64,000 bases of DNA from Pseudopyrenochaeta lycopersici (Eukaryota; Ascomycota; Dothideomycetes; Pleosporales; Pseudopyrenochaetaceae): contig NHZP01000023.1 of assembly GCA_003313425.1 (NCBI GenBank), positions 988,910 to 1,052,909 of the forward strand, written 5' to 3'. A program made the position numbers and the translations under genes. The notes below the pieces were generated by a model. That model searched no databases and had not been told where the DNA came from. It was given only the letters and a program-made list of their open reading frames with translations. This document shows, piece after piece, positions 32,211-41,696 of the stretch. How positions within the stretch are numbered: the first letter of the stretch is position 1; each line of letters begins with the position of its first letter.

Positions 32211-33793
32211 TTCCTTTCACTAGAAAGTTGTCAAGTGGTCGGGAGCCTTGTGCTCCTGGCTACGACGGCTTTACCGTTAAGCAGGGCACGCCTAGGGACT
32301 AGGCAGCGGAGCGTTAAACTACGAGTAGTTTAGGGCCTCTGCCCCCTGTAAGTAACACAACGCACGGGCAGTGCGGTCATCTGACCTTGTGTTGCACGTG
32401 GGAGACACACCTGGCCCCACCACCCTCTCAATCGGGTTTCTGATTGGTCTATGGATGTAGACGCATGGAGTGGGCACCCTGTTGCGTACTATGTAGTAGT
32501 TTCTCTTGGCGGTGCACAAGGAAGAGATGTATATAACTACAACAGCGTCTCTGCTGTTGGCACGGAGTGTGTTTTTTAAAACTTCATTGCGATGGCATCG
32601 TATACCGGGCAGGGAACTAGCCTGGTCAAGGCTGTTGGTGATGGTGATTTACTGTCACTCGACCAGCTTCGGCCGGGTCAGAGGGGCTCCCCCTTCCCTG
32701 GGACAGCGGCAAACATTCAAGAGGTGCGGAGGCACATTCCTAGTAAGTATGTACTTCTTTCGTTAGGTTGGGCTTCCCCAACTAATAGAATAATAGAGCT
32801 GGTGGAGCAAGCTGTGTCCCTTACCTTCTGTATGGAATTGTCGGGAGAACAGTCTTGGTGGCTCACCAAAGAAAGCGGATGCCTTCCTATCCAATGCCTT
32901 TCTCATAAGCGCAGATTATGTCCGGAAGACTACAAGGAACGTTATGCGCAGAGATTTATTCGACAGTCGCTCCTTGTGCTCAAGGTAGACGCACGCTTGT
33001 ATGGGGTGGAGCGGAGCTTTGTTGCGTTTGCGGAGCTCTCAATAGAGGGACTTGATGTGCTTGTACAGCGCATTTTACCTCTTCTTATACTACCTGGAGG
33101 GCAGAGGGCGGAGGCTTCTGTTGTTGACGAAGTGCTTCAGTTGTTAGACAATGGATGGTATAGCACCAGCGTGGACTGCGCGTGTACGCTGCACAGGGCA
33201 TGTGAGCCTTGTGGGTTTTTATCTTATAAATCTCAAAGGTTTGTTCGTCTAGACCGATTCCATTGTGTATGGCCTTTTGGAGAGTCCGTGTGGTTTGCTG
33301 GACGCAGCGATGCGGTAGGAGAAGTCCATCCCTTGCGGTGTGAGTGGCTTTCCTGTTCCAGTCTGTAGGTGGCATCATGTTTATCTAAGGTACGGAGTAT
33401 ACTATGGTATTGTTAACAATGGTGTGATCTTGTAATCCACGTGTGTTTTTAGTAATCATAGGTGCAGGAATCCGCATCGGTGTGTAGTAGTAGTGTAGCG
33501 TCCTAGGTATGTTTGTTATACTAGCAGTGTAATTATTTTTATCTCTTCGAAAAGAGTATTAATGTAGTAATGGCAGGGCCCTTACAACAAATCAGAATTT
33601 GTGGTGCGCAGCTTGGTCAGTAAGGGTGTGGGAGCCCTCAGGATGGAACACCATCTCTCAGAAAAAAATAAAAAATTGGCTAAGTCCAATTTTGTTGTGG
33701 CTGGAGGCGATCCCAGGTCACATGGAGTGTGGCGCATGGAGGGGGCACGGGCCCCGACTCAACTTTCTAGTGTGGCGTTTTGCCTATATATGA
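32211..33793 (+). mobile_element. Segment unit 16 (1583 bp)
   Basis: Leader stem closed by GCCTA-gggac-TAGGC; TATA (TATATAAC) near 32531 then AACAGCG/GCTGTT hairpin. Long origin loop GGCGTTTTGCC. Confidence 0.9.
32592..33368 (+). CDS. WWLTKESG-family protein, 240 aa spliced or 258 aa unspliced
   Basis: Exon 1 32592-32742, intron 32743-32796 (54 nt, GTAAGT, CCAACTAAT, TAG, phase 1), exon 2 32797-33368. The intron is open and a multiple of three, so both forms are full length. Exon 1 has RGSPFPGTAANIQEVRRHI; exon 2 has LVEQAVSLTF, SWWLTKESGCLPIQC, the CPEDY pair, RQSLLVLKVD, AELSIEGLDVLVQRILPLL, VDCACTLHRACEPC, VWPFGESVWFAGRSDAVGEV. One of the best conserved members. Confidence 0.85.
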   Translation: MASYTGQGTSLVKAVGDGDLLSLDQLRPGQRGSPFPGTAANIQEVRRHIPSKYVLLSLGWASPTNRIIELVEQAVSLTFCMELSGEQSWWLTKESGCLPIQCLSHKRRLCPEDYKERYAQRFIRQSLLVLKVDARLYGVERSFVAFAELSIEGLDVLVQRILPLLILPGGQRAEASVVDEVLQLLDNGWYSTSVDCACTLHRACEPCGFLSYKSQRFVRLDRFHCVWPFGESVWFAGRSDAVGEVHPLRCEWLSCSSL

Positions 33794-35380
33794 TTCCTTT
33801 CACTAGAAAGTTGTCAAGTGGTCGAGAGCCTTGCGCTCGGGACCACGACGGCTTTACTCTAAGCTTTGCCCGCGACTGGAGGGAGTACCGAAGGGTTAGG
33901 CTCCTTGGAGACTAGGGGCAAAAGCCCTGGTAAGTAACACGAAGCACGGACTGTGCGGGTCACTTGACCTCAGTTTACCCACATTTATTCAATCAGAGTC
34001 CTGATTGGTCTATGAACGTAGACAGCATGGAAGGGGCATGCCTCTGCCTACTAGGGACTAGTGTGTCTTGGCAAAGACAGGGTGGACATCGATATATAAC
34101 CACAACAGCGTCTCTGCTGTTGGCACGGAGTGTGTTTTTATAGAATACTTCTTTTTGATTTAGGGTGGAGCCCGTTTTCTGTAGGGTTTTTTAAAGTTCC
34201 ACCAAGCCGAAGGCTGGGGCTTAGGTTCTGTAGGTTTTTCTCGCGTGGAGCGCATTGATGTTTGGGAAGCTTAGGCTGATCTTTTGTCCTGCAGTACTGC
34301 AGACTTTTGTCACGAGCCGCGCTTGTAGTAGTAGTCCGGGTTCGGACGCGATGGACTCAGATGCCATGGAATGGGAAGGTACGGATGGTACTGGCAACTC
34401 AGAAGGGGCTGTTAGGGGACCTGTTGCGGGAGATTCCGTGAAGCTCTCGAAACGTAGGAAGCGGGAGCGTCGTGGTCTTCGCACGAAGCCATCTTCGTTA
34501 GTGCACCAGCCGCCTTTTTTTAGAGAGGTTGTGCGGCGGGAGTCCTTTTCTAGAGCGTGGGAGCGCGAGGTTGTGGTGTGCCATTCTTGCACTTCCTTGT
34601 GTACGCGCGAGTCGTGTCAAGGTGCTCGTGTAGAGGAGCAGTGGGTAGTCAGCTATGTGCAGTTGTATGATCGTTCAGGGGCAACGCGGGTGTTGCCTTC
34701 GAGTGGAGGGCGGCTTTTATGGAAGAGCGACTGTGGCGCGGAGTCGTGGTTTAATGACATGGGGGAGCGTGTTCCCTATTCGCAGTCTGGAGCTGCGTTG
34801 TTCCGTGTGAGAATGAGTGGAGCTATTGAGTAAACCGGAGGATTATGGTTATTGGAAGTAACATATCCGTTACTCTCTTTATTTGTCTGCGTGGAGGCAG
34901 TGACTGTAAGGGAAATAGAAGGTTAGGTTTGTTGGGCTAGGCAAAGCGTTTCAGTTACTGTCTGCTAATAAGGAGTTGTAGTTTTGTGGTATATGGAAAT
35001 TTTGTACGGTGTATTCGGAGAAGCTATTTGGATGAATATGGTAAGTTTTCGTTATTTTTCGATAGGTAGGCATTGAGTTGATAAAGGTGTTGTTTTAACA
35101 TAGAAGTAGTATCTAGGATACGACTGTTACGTTAATTTGATTTTTGTAATTGCTATACTTTTGTATGGTTGTGAGGAAAATCGGAGAGTTGTGGTGCGGA
35201 GCTCAGTCGGTAAGGGTGTGGGCGCCCTTGGGATGGAATACCGAAGATTAAACCTCTCGAAAATTGGCCAAGTCCGATTTCCCTGTGGCTGGAGGGCCAT
35301 GCAGAGTCACATGGGTGTGGCGCGGATTTCGCGCACAGACCCGGACTCAACTTTTCTAGTGAGGCGCAGCCTATATATGA
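33794..35380 (+). mobile_element. Segment unit 17 (1587 bp), copy of unit 25
   Basis: Leader arms GAGAGC/GCTCGG. TATA (TATATAAC) near 34095. Long AT-rich trailer (34834-35180) with no gene. Confidence 0.92.
34258..34833 (+). CDS. Segment protein with basic cluster, 191 aa, unknown
   Basis: Open frame from ATG 34258; ATG 34351 (MDSDAMEWEG) is an alternative start. An acidic N-terminal part is followed by a strong basic cluster, KLSKRRKRERRGLRTK, typical of a nuclear localisation or nucleic-acid-binding signal, then a Cys-rich stretch (CHSCTSLCTRESC) and a C-terminal part with hydrophobic strands. It is unlike the multi-copy family. Candidate nuclear, DNA-binding or structural protein; no domain proves which. 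Same protein in unit 25. Confidence 0.7.
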   Translation: MFGKLRLIFCPAVLQTFVTSRACSSSPGSDAMDSDAMEWEGTDGTGNSEGAVRGPVAGDSVKLSKRRKRERRGLRTKPSSLVHQPPFFREVVRRESFSRAWEREVVVCHSCTSLCTRESCQGARVEEQWVVSYVQLYDRSGATRVLPSSGGRLLWKSDCGAESWFNDMGERVPYSQSGAALFRVRMSGAIE

Positions 35381-36962
35381 TTCCTTTCACTAGAAAGTTG
35401 TCAAGTGGTCACCAGCCTTGCGCTGGTTACCCTTGCCACTTTACATTGTAGGCTTTGGCCGTGACTGGAGGGAACAGCGAAGCGTTAAACCACCTGGGGT
35501 TTAGGGCCATTGCCCCCTGTAAGCAACGCGAAGCACGGACGTCGCGGGTCAGATGACCTCAGGTTGCCCACTCTTTTTCAGAATAAAATTCTGATTGGGC
35601 TATGGACATAGACAACATGGAATGGGCAGCCCCTGCCTTCTAGGGATTAGTGTCTCTTGGCAAAGGCAGCATGGACATCAACATATAAGAGGGGAGCCCT
35701 CTCCCCGTCCATGGAGATGGGTTATGCCAAGTAGTTTGTGTTCGTAGGGACTGAACATTATTCTTTTTTATGCTCACGGAGTGGCGCGGTGTGTATACTA
35801 TTGTTGCGTGTTCATAACAATTGTCTTTTGTTTCTTTGGGAAACTACTATGGAGTGCCCTACCCCGGCGGAGTTGGGTCCTTTACTAGCAACGGCTCGGT
35901 TGCGTGGTCACGTGGTGGAACTGTCTCGTGGGTTTTCTGAGAAGACATGGCGGATTGGGGAGCTACCGGAGGTGTCGACTGGGATGATTGTGACGGAGTT
36001 TACTCCCGCTCGCGGTATCCCTTCTGATGTTGATAAACTTCTGCTAGTTACGGACATGTATGTGGCTGTAAGCGGAGCGTCGGATGCTCACCTGGCGGCA
36101 GGTATGGTGCATGTGATTGCGTTTGCCGCGGACGCTGCCCTTGCAGAGCGAGTTGTCACGGGAGAGGTCGATACATGCAATGTCCTTTTCGGTGACTTGG
36201 ATAAGGAACAGATGGATTTTGTCAGGCCATTCACCAGGGCGGATATCTCGGAAAGTAGCCTTTTGGTCGCGCCAGTATCATCGTCTTCTGTCGGACGGAC
36301 GGTCCCTATTACTCTAGAAGAGAAGCGGTATGTCAATGTATCTGCTTGTCCTTTAGTCTCTAAACCGGGTACGCGGTGGTTTGTTTGTACTGTGGGTATG
36401 TTTCGCGAATGCGCTTCCGTGTTTCTTTATACTCGAGCATCACTAGGTGCTGTGTATGCAGGGTCTGCCGCGTCGTCGAGTTCTGCGTCGAGCGTTAAGT
36501 TGTAGGCCCTTACGTCCATCCTTGTAGGTTAGATACATATTTGGCTATTATGTAGGAGTATGTTCCATAATGCAATGGGATAAGTTTTTACATGGGTTGT
36601 GTTTAAAGTTAGTTGTATGGGACGCTTATTTGTACGGTGGTATATGCTTGTAACCAAGTTATTGGTAGTAATGGGTTTATTATTTTACCTGTTCAAAGGT
36701 TTGCACACAGGAAGTATTGGTAATGTCCTACTCTTTAGACATTTTGCTTACGGTAGTTGTAGGGATGCAGTCTTAGAATGCGCAGAATTTTTTAAAATGG
36801 CCAGGGAGTGAGGCTCTAGGATGGAATAGCGAAGATCAAAAAAATTTGGCTAAGTCCAATTTCCGTGTGGCTGGAGGCCATGTTGGGTCACATGGAGGTG
36901 TGGCGCGAAGAGGGCACGGGCCCATCCTCAACTTTCTAGTGTGGCGTTCTGCCTATATATGA
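35381..36962 (+). mobile_element. Segment unit 18 (1582 bp)
   Basis: Leader arms ACCAGC/GCTGGT; TATA (ATATAAG) near 35683; long trailer 36506-36800 without a supported gene. Single copy in this window. Confidence 0.9.
35849..36505 (+). CDS. Segment protein, 218 aa, unknown, beta-rich
   Basis: Unspliced frame from ATG 35849 (upstream codons are open but lack ATG in good context). Alternating hydrophobic strands such as KLLLVTDMYVAVSGAS, VHVIAFAAD and TRWFVCTVGMF suggest a beta fold; the C-terminus is Ala/Ser-rich. No family motif, few Cys. As a single-copy protein of plausible size it is a candidate for a structural protein, but there is no basic N-terminal arm, which many CRESS capsids have. 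Confidence 0.68.
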   Translation: MECPTPAELGPLLATARLRGHVVELSRGFSEKTWRIGELPEVSTGMIVTEFTPARGIPSDVDKLLLVTDMYVAVSGASDAHLAAGMVHVIAFAADAALAERVVTGEVDTCNVLFGDLDKEQMDFVRPFTRADISESSLLVAPVSSSSVGRTVPITLEEKRYVNVSACPLVSKPGTRWFVCTVGMFRECASVFLYTRASLGAVYAGSAASSSSASSVKL

Positions 36963-37335
36963 TTCCTTTCACTAGAAAGTTGTCAAGTGGTCACCAGCCT
37001 TGCGCTGGTTACCCTTGTCACTTTACAATTAAGCAGGGCCCGCGAGTGGAACGAGAAGCGGAGGGTTAGACTACTTGTAGGCTAGGGGCGCTGCACTTAC
37101 TAAGCAACGCAGAGCACGGGCGCGTGCTGATCAGATGATCACTGCTTGCCCACTTTTCTCTCAATCAGTATGCTGATTGGTTTATGGACATAACCTCATG
37201 GAATGGGCAGCCCCTGCCAACTAGGGACTAGTGTGTCTTGGCAAAGACAGGGTGGACATCGACATATATAAGAGGGGAGCCCCCCTCCCCGCGCATGGAG
37301 TGTTCTTTAGTCTGTAGTGTTTTTTCTACACTGCG
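36963..37335 (+). promoter_or_regulatory. Representative segment leader: hairpin string, CCAAT box, TATA box
   Basis: In order: ACCAGC/GCTGGT stem (36993-37009); multi-branch stem closed by GCAGGGCC and GGCGCTGC (37033-37094) holding AGACTAC/GTAGGCT; GCACG/CGTGC (37114-37127); GATC-agat-GATC (37129-37140); CAATCAG/CTGATTG (37162-37179), whose 3' arm is an inverted CCAAT box; GGTTTATG/CATAACC (37179-37195); CTAG-gga-CTAG (37221-37231); TATA box TATATAAG (37265-37272); GGGGAG/CTCCCC (37274-37290); CAT-gga-GTG. The same order recurs in most units with different arm sequences that still pair. Confidence 0.8.
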
Positions 37336-38156
37336 ATGGAGACGCAAGCCGGAAGGGGTATTTGGGCAAATGTTGTTGGCATTCCGACACTATCAACTGC
37401 TGCAGGTGTTGTGTCGGTCGAGACGCTGATACAAGGCGTTCGGGGGAAGCCCTTTGTGGGGACCGATGTGGAAGTACAAGGCGTGCGGAGTCGCGTGGCA
37501 CGTAGGTGGCTCTCTGTTTTTCTTGGTTCCCACTCCCAGGGAGGAGTGCAACTGACGGAGTGGTAGAGTTCGTGAAATATGGTATTTCAGTAACTTGCTA
37601 TGTGAAGGCAGACGGGGACCGTTGGTGGTGGCTAACAAAAGAGAGTGGGCAGCCCCCTCGGCAGTGTGTAGAGGAACAGCACAGGACGTGTCTCGAGGGT
37701 TACGATGAACTCGGTACGCAGGGGGCGACCCCGCAGTCCCTTCTTGTCCTTAAAGTGGATACTTTCTCTATGGGTCAAGTAAAGACTTTTGTTGCGTTGG
37801 CGGAGCTGTCCGTGGAGGCACTGGATGTGGTCGTGCACATGATTGTTCCCTCCTTGTACAATGTAGCGGAACAAATAAAAGACGCGCTTTTCGTGGAGCT
37901 GCTGTTCGAACGTCTCGATAGTGGGTATTATTCTGGAGAGGTGTATTGCGGATGCACAGTGCAGAGGTGTTGTTCTAGTTGCGATGTGCAGGGACGCAAG
38001 TTTCCAAGGTTTGGTTGCTTGGAGACGTTTATTGGACTGTATCCTTTGGGAAAGTGGAGCTCGTTCGTTGGGGTTAGCGACGCGGTAGGTGTAATGTATC
38101 CATGTGGCCAGGAGTGGCTTAAATGCTTGGATAATTATTTTTATTATCTTGGGTAG
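37336..38156 (+). CDS. WWLTKESG-family protein, 251 aa
   Basis: Exon 1 37336-37501, intron 37502-37566 (65 nt, GTAGGT, GCAACTGAC, TAG, phase 1), exon 2 37567-38156. Exon 1 has QGVRGKPFVGTDVEVQGVR. Exon 2: FVKYGISVTCYV, WWWLTKESGQPPRQC, RTCLEGY, LLVLKVD, VALAELSVEALDVVV, the cluster VYCGCTVQRCCSSC, LYPLGKWSSFVGVSDAVGV. Identical gene in unit 22. Confidence 0.85.
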
Positions 38157-38507
38157 ATGGTTATTATGTTCAATACGTGTAACGTAGATAGGTGGATATA
38201 CACAGGTATGTTTGTGTAGCATTGGGATTTTTATTGGTGTAGTCCATGTATGGCTAATAGTATGGTCTTGTAGTGCTCTTTGAAATATGTTAGATTTTTA
38301 TTAGACGCAGTATTTTTAGGTAATGGAGTGGTGTTTTTTGAAGAATCGTTGGTGTTGGCGTAGGCTGAATTTGTTAAGGGTGGGAGCCCTTCAGATGGAA
38401 CATCGAATCTTCTCCAAGAAAAAATGCGTAAGTCCATTTTCCCTGTGGCTGGAGGGCACGTTGGGTCACCTGGGGGTGTGGCGCGGAGAGCGCACAGGCC
38501 AGAAATC

Positions 38508-38560
38508 AACTTTCTAGTGTGGCGAAAAGCCTATATATGATTCCTTTCACTAGAAAGTTG
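38508..38560 (+). promoter_or_regulatory. Representative origin hairpin (units 19/20)
   Basis: Perfect 13-bp stem CAACTTTCTAGTG (38508-38520) with CACTAGAAAGTTG (38548-38560). The loop holds a GGC-GAAAA-GCC mini-hairpin and TATATATGATTCC; the presumed Rep nick is after TATATATGA (38540), matching the telomere joins. The same element closes every unit. In units with a short loop (for example 14848-14890) the mini-hairpin is missing and the stem has one mismatch. Confidence 0.88.
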
Positions 38561-40118
38561 TCAAGTGGTCGAGAGCCTTGCGCTCGGGACCACGACGGCT
38601 TTACCTCTAAGCAGAGCCTGTGAGTGGAACGAATACCGAAGGGTTAAACTAGAATTAGTTTAGAGGCGCTGCCCCTTGTAAGTAACACAACGCACGGACT
38701 GTGCGTGATGATCATCGGATCATTGTGTTGCCACACTTCTCAGATTATCTATCTGATTGGTCTATGAACATAGACAGCATGGAATGGGCACCACACTGCC
38801 AACTAGGGACTAGGTGCTCTTGGCACTACACAAGGAAAGTGGGCAAAAGTCACATGGCGACATGGAGGTGCGGCATATAATAAGAGGGGAGGGGGCTCCC
38901 CGTCCCTCTCTTTCTTATTCTCCTTTTTCCTTCTCGCGGATTGTCTTGCCGCGTGTGCATGGAGTTGCACTGGTAGGTACTGTCTTTTTGCGTAGCATGA
39001 ATCAGCGCTCCTCCAAGAAGGACATGCGGGACGATGCGGATGCAATGTATAGTGGATGCGATGTGGGCACCTCTAGTCGTCATGGTAATGTGTTGGCGTG
39101 GAGCGACTTGTTCCGCAAACCGTTGGATGGCAAACGTAGAGGTGTTGCCTGTCGTAGGCATGTCGGCAAGCACAACAACACGGCTGTGTTGCCGCGGAAG
39201 GCTGGCCCCGCTAGGCGTGAGCTGCGGGAGAGACATTTGCAGGAGCACAGTGATATGATGAAGTATGTCGGCAAAGAGCCGTTTCTTTGCGACTTGGAGA
39301 AGGTAGTGATGTCTTTTGCCTCTAGTGACAGAGCAGTGGGGGCAAACTTTTCGACTGTATGGTTAGGAAAGCTAACATGGCGATGTAGTGCACGGTGTTC
39401 ACGAAGAGTGGGCGTACTGGTAGGTGCAGCCAGTATAAGCATCAAATATGCGTGGGTCCGCAAAACGAGCTGTGTTATGTTCACTTCAAGGACGGTATGC
39501 AGGTGGAAGTGTGTATGGTTCGTGTGGTCGAACCTACCTCACACGGCGATGGTACGATTTCCAGTTTGTCGCCTGGTGCAAGGTGTTCTTTGCGACATAT
39601 GTGGCTTGGAAAAGGCAAAGCCAAACGGGGTTCCCGGCACAGTAAGGATGATTTGTGTGACTGTGGTCCCTGTCACACCCTGCGCGTGGACCGTAAGGTT
39701 GTTGCAGCGCATTTACAAACGGCGGAGGCTGTGGAAGGTGGAGCAGACTAGATACATCTGTATTCTTGATTTACGGTTGTTAATGTACTATAGGGACTTG
39801 CGTTTTAGGAGACGAATAGATTGTTGTTCTGTAGTCACTGTGTTCTGTGTTGTACGGAGTGTCTGGATGTACCACATTGTGCTGCCATGGAATTTTTGTA
39901 AGGTGTTTTCCCTCAAAAGAAATTTTGTAAGGTGTTTTCCCTCAAAAGAAATTTTGGCTAAGTACGACAGAGTGTGGCGCAAAAAGAAGTTGTCAATTGC
40001 CCTGTGCGCAGTTTAGCGCGGTTCTGGAGGTACATGCCGTTCAGGCATTCCTTGGTGTGCGGGGAGGTCACTCCCCAGCCACGACAACTTTCTAGTGTGG
40101 CGTTCCGCCTATATATGA
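38541..40118 (+). mobile_element. Segment unit 20 (1578 bp), copy of unit 21
   Basis: Leader with the longer ATGATC-atcg-GATCAT hairpin. 3' module of the second type but with ATGCC-gttca-GGCAT replacing the usual CACCC/GGGTG hairpin. A 29-bp direct repeat (AATTTTGTAAGGTGTTTTCC core) near 39893-39953. Confidence 0.93.
38997..39751 (+). CDS. Basic Cys/His-rich segment protein, about 240 aa, unknown
   Basis: Two overlapping frames look coding: 38997-39356 (MNQRSSKKDMRD..., basic, with GKRRGVACRRHVGKH and RRELRERHLQEH) and 39389-39751 (Cys/His-rich, ending DDLCDCGPCHTLRVDRK). A 32-nt intron, GTATGG 39357 to TAG 39388 with GCTAAC inside, joins them in phase 0. Such an intron is unusually short, so a frameshift or another splice is possible. 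The 38997 frame stays open to 40016 but runs through the 3' hairpins, so that extension is not believed. Basic character makes it a capsid or DNA-binding candidate. Confidence 0.58.
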
Positions 40119-41696
40119 TTCCTTTCACTAGAAAGTTGTCAAGTGGTCGAGAGCCTTGCGCTCGGGACCACGACGGCTTTACCTCTAAGCAGAGCCTGTG
40201 AGTGGAACGAATACCGAAGGGTTAAACTAGAATTAGTTTAGAGGCGCTGCCCCTTGTAAGTAACACAACGCACGGACTGTGCGTGATGATCATCGGATCA
40301 TTGTGTTGCCACACTTCTCAGATTATCTATCTGATTGGTCTATGAACATAGACAGCATGGAATGGGCACCACACTGCCAACTAGGGACTAGGTGCTCTTG
40401 GCACTACACAAGGAAAGTGGGCAAAAGTCACATGGCGACATGGAGGTGCGGCATATAATAAGAGGGGAGGGGGCTCCCCGTCCCTCTCTTTCTTATTCTC
40501 CTTTTTCCTTCTCGCGGATTGTCTTGCCGCGTGTGCATGGAGTTGCACTGGTAGGTACTGTCTTTTTGCGTAGCATGAATCAGCGCTCCTCCAAGAAGGA
40601 CATGCGGGACGATGCGGATGCAATGTATAGTGGATGCGATGTGGGCACCTCTAGTCGTCATGGTAATGTGTTGGCGTGGAGCGACTTGTTCCGCAAACCG
40701 TTGGATGGCAAACGTAGAGGTGTTGCCTGTCGTAGGCATGTCGGCAAGCACAACAACACGGCTGTGTTGCCGCGGAAGGCTGGCCCCGCTAGGCGTGAGC
40801 TGCGGGAGAGACATTTGCAGGAGCACAGTGATATGATGAAGTATGTCGGCAAAGAGCCGTTTCTTTGCGACTTGGAGAAGGTAGTGATGTCTTTTGCCTC
40901 TAGTGACAGAGCAGTGGGGGCAAACTTTTCGACTGTATGGTTAGGAAAGCTAACATGGCGATGTAGTGCACGGTGTTCACGAAGAGTGGGCGTACTGGTA
41001 GGTGCAGCCAGTATAAGCATCAAATATGCGTGGGTCCGCAAAACGAGCTGTGTTATGTTCACTTCAAGGACGGTATGCAGGTGGAAGTGTGTATGGTTCG
41101 TGTGGTCGAACCTACCTCACACGGCGATGGTACGATTTCCAGTTTGTCGCCTGGTGCAAGGTGTTCTTTGCGACATATGTGGCTTGGAAAAGGCAAAGCC
41201 AAACGGGGTTCCCGGCACAGTAAGGATGATTTGTGTGACTGTGGTCCCTGTCACACCCTGCGCGTGGACCGTAAGGTTGTTGCAGCGCATTTACAAACGG
41301 CGGAGGCTGTGGAAGGTGGAGCAGACTAGATACATCTGTATTCTTGATTTACGGTTGTTAATGTACTATAGGGACTTGCGTTTTAGGAGACGAATAGATT
41401 GTTGTTCTGTAGTCACTGTGTTCTGTGTTGTACGGAGTGTCTGGATGTACCACATTGTGCTGCCATGGAATTTTTGTAAGGTGTTTTCCCTCAAAAGAAA
41501 TTTTGTAAGGTGTTTTCCCTCAAAAGAAATTTTGGCTAAGTACGACAGAGTGTGGCGCAAAAAGAAGTTGTCAATTGCCCTGTGCGCAGTTTAGCGCGGT
41601 TCTGGAGGTACATGCCGTTCAGGCATTCCTTGGTGTGCGGGGAGGTCACTCCCCAGCCACGACAACTTTCTAGTGTGGCGTTCCGCCTATATATGA
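40119..41696 (+). mobile_element. Segment unit 21 (1578 bp), copy of unit 20
   Basis: Tandem identical copy directly after unit 20. Confidence 0.93.
40575..41329 (+). CDS. Basic Cys/His-rich segment protein (copy)
   Basis: Same arrangement as in unit 20: 40575-40934 and 40967-41329 with the possible 32-nt intron 40935-40966. Confidence 0.58.

Larger units (their letters stand above)
36963..38540 (+). mobile_element. Segment unit 19 (1578 bp), copy of unit 22
   Basis: Complete leader described separately. Common 3' module and long origin loop with GGC-GAAAA-GCC. Confidence 0.93.

Noticed and set aside
36963..37335. tRNA-like or ribozyme genes in the hairpin-rich leaders
   Set aside because: No anticodon/T-loop pattern and no hammerhead or other core could be fitted; the hairpins are simple and strung along the DNA.
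38814..40016. A 400-codon open frame on the + strand of unit 20 (and 40392-41594 in unit 21)
   Set aside because: It begins upstream of the TATA box and its last third runs through the non-coding 3' hairpins. Only 38997-39356, with a continuation in another frame, looks coding.
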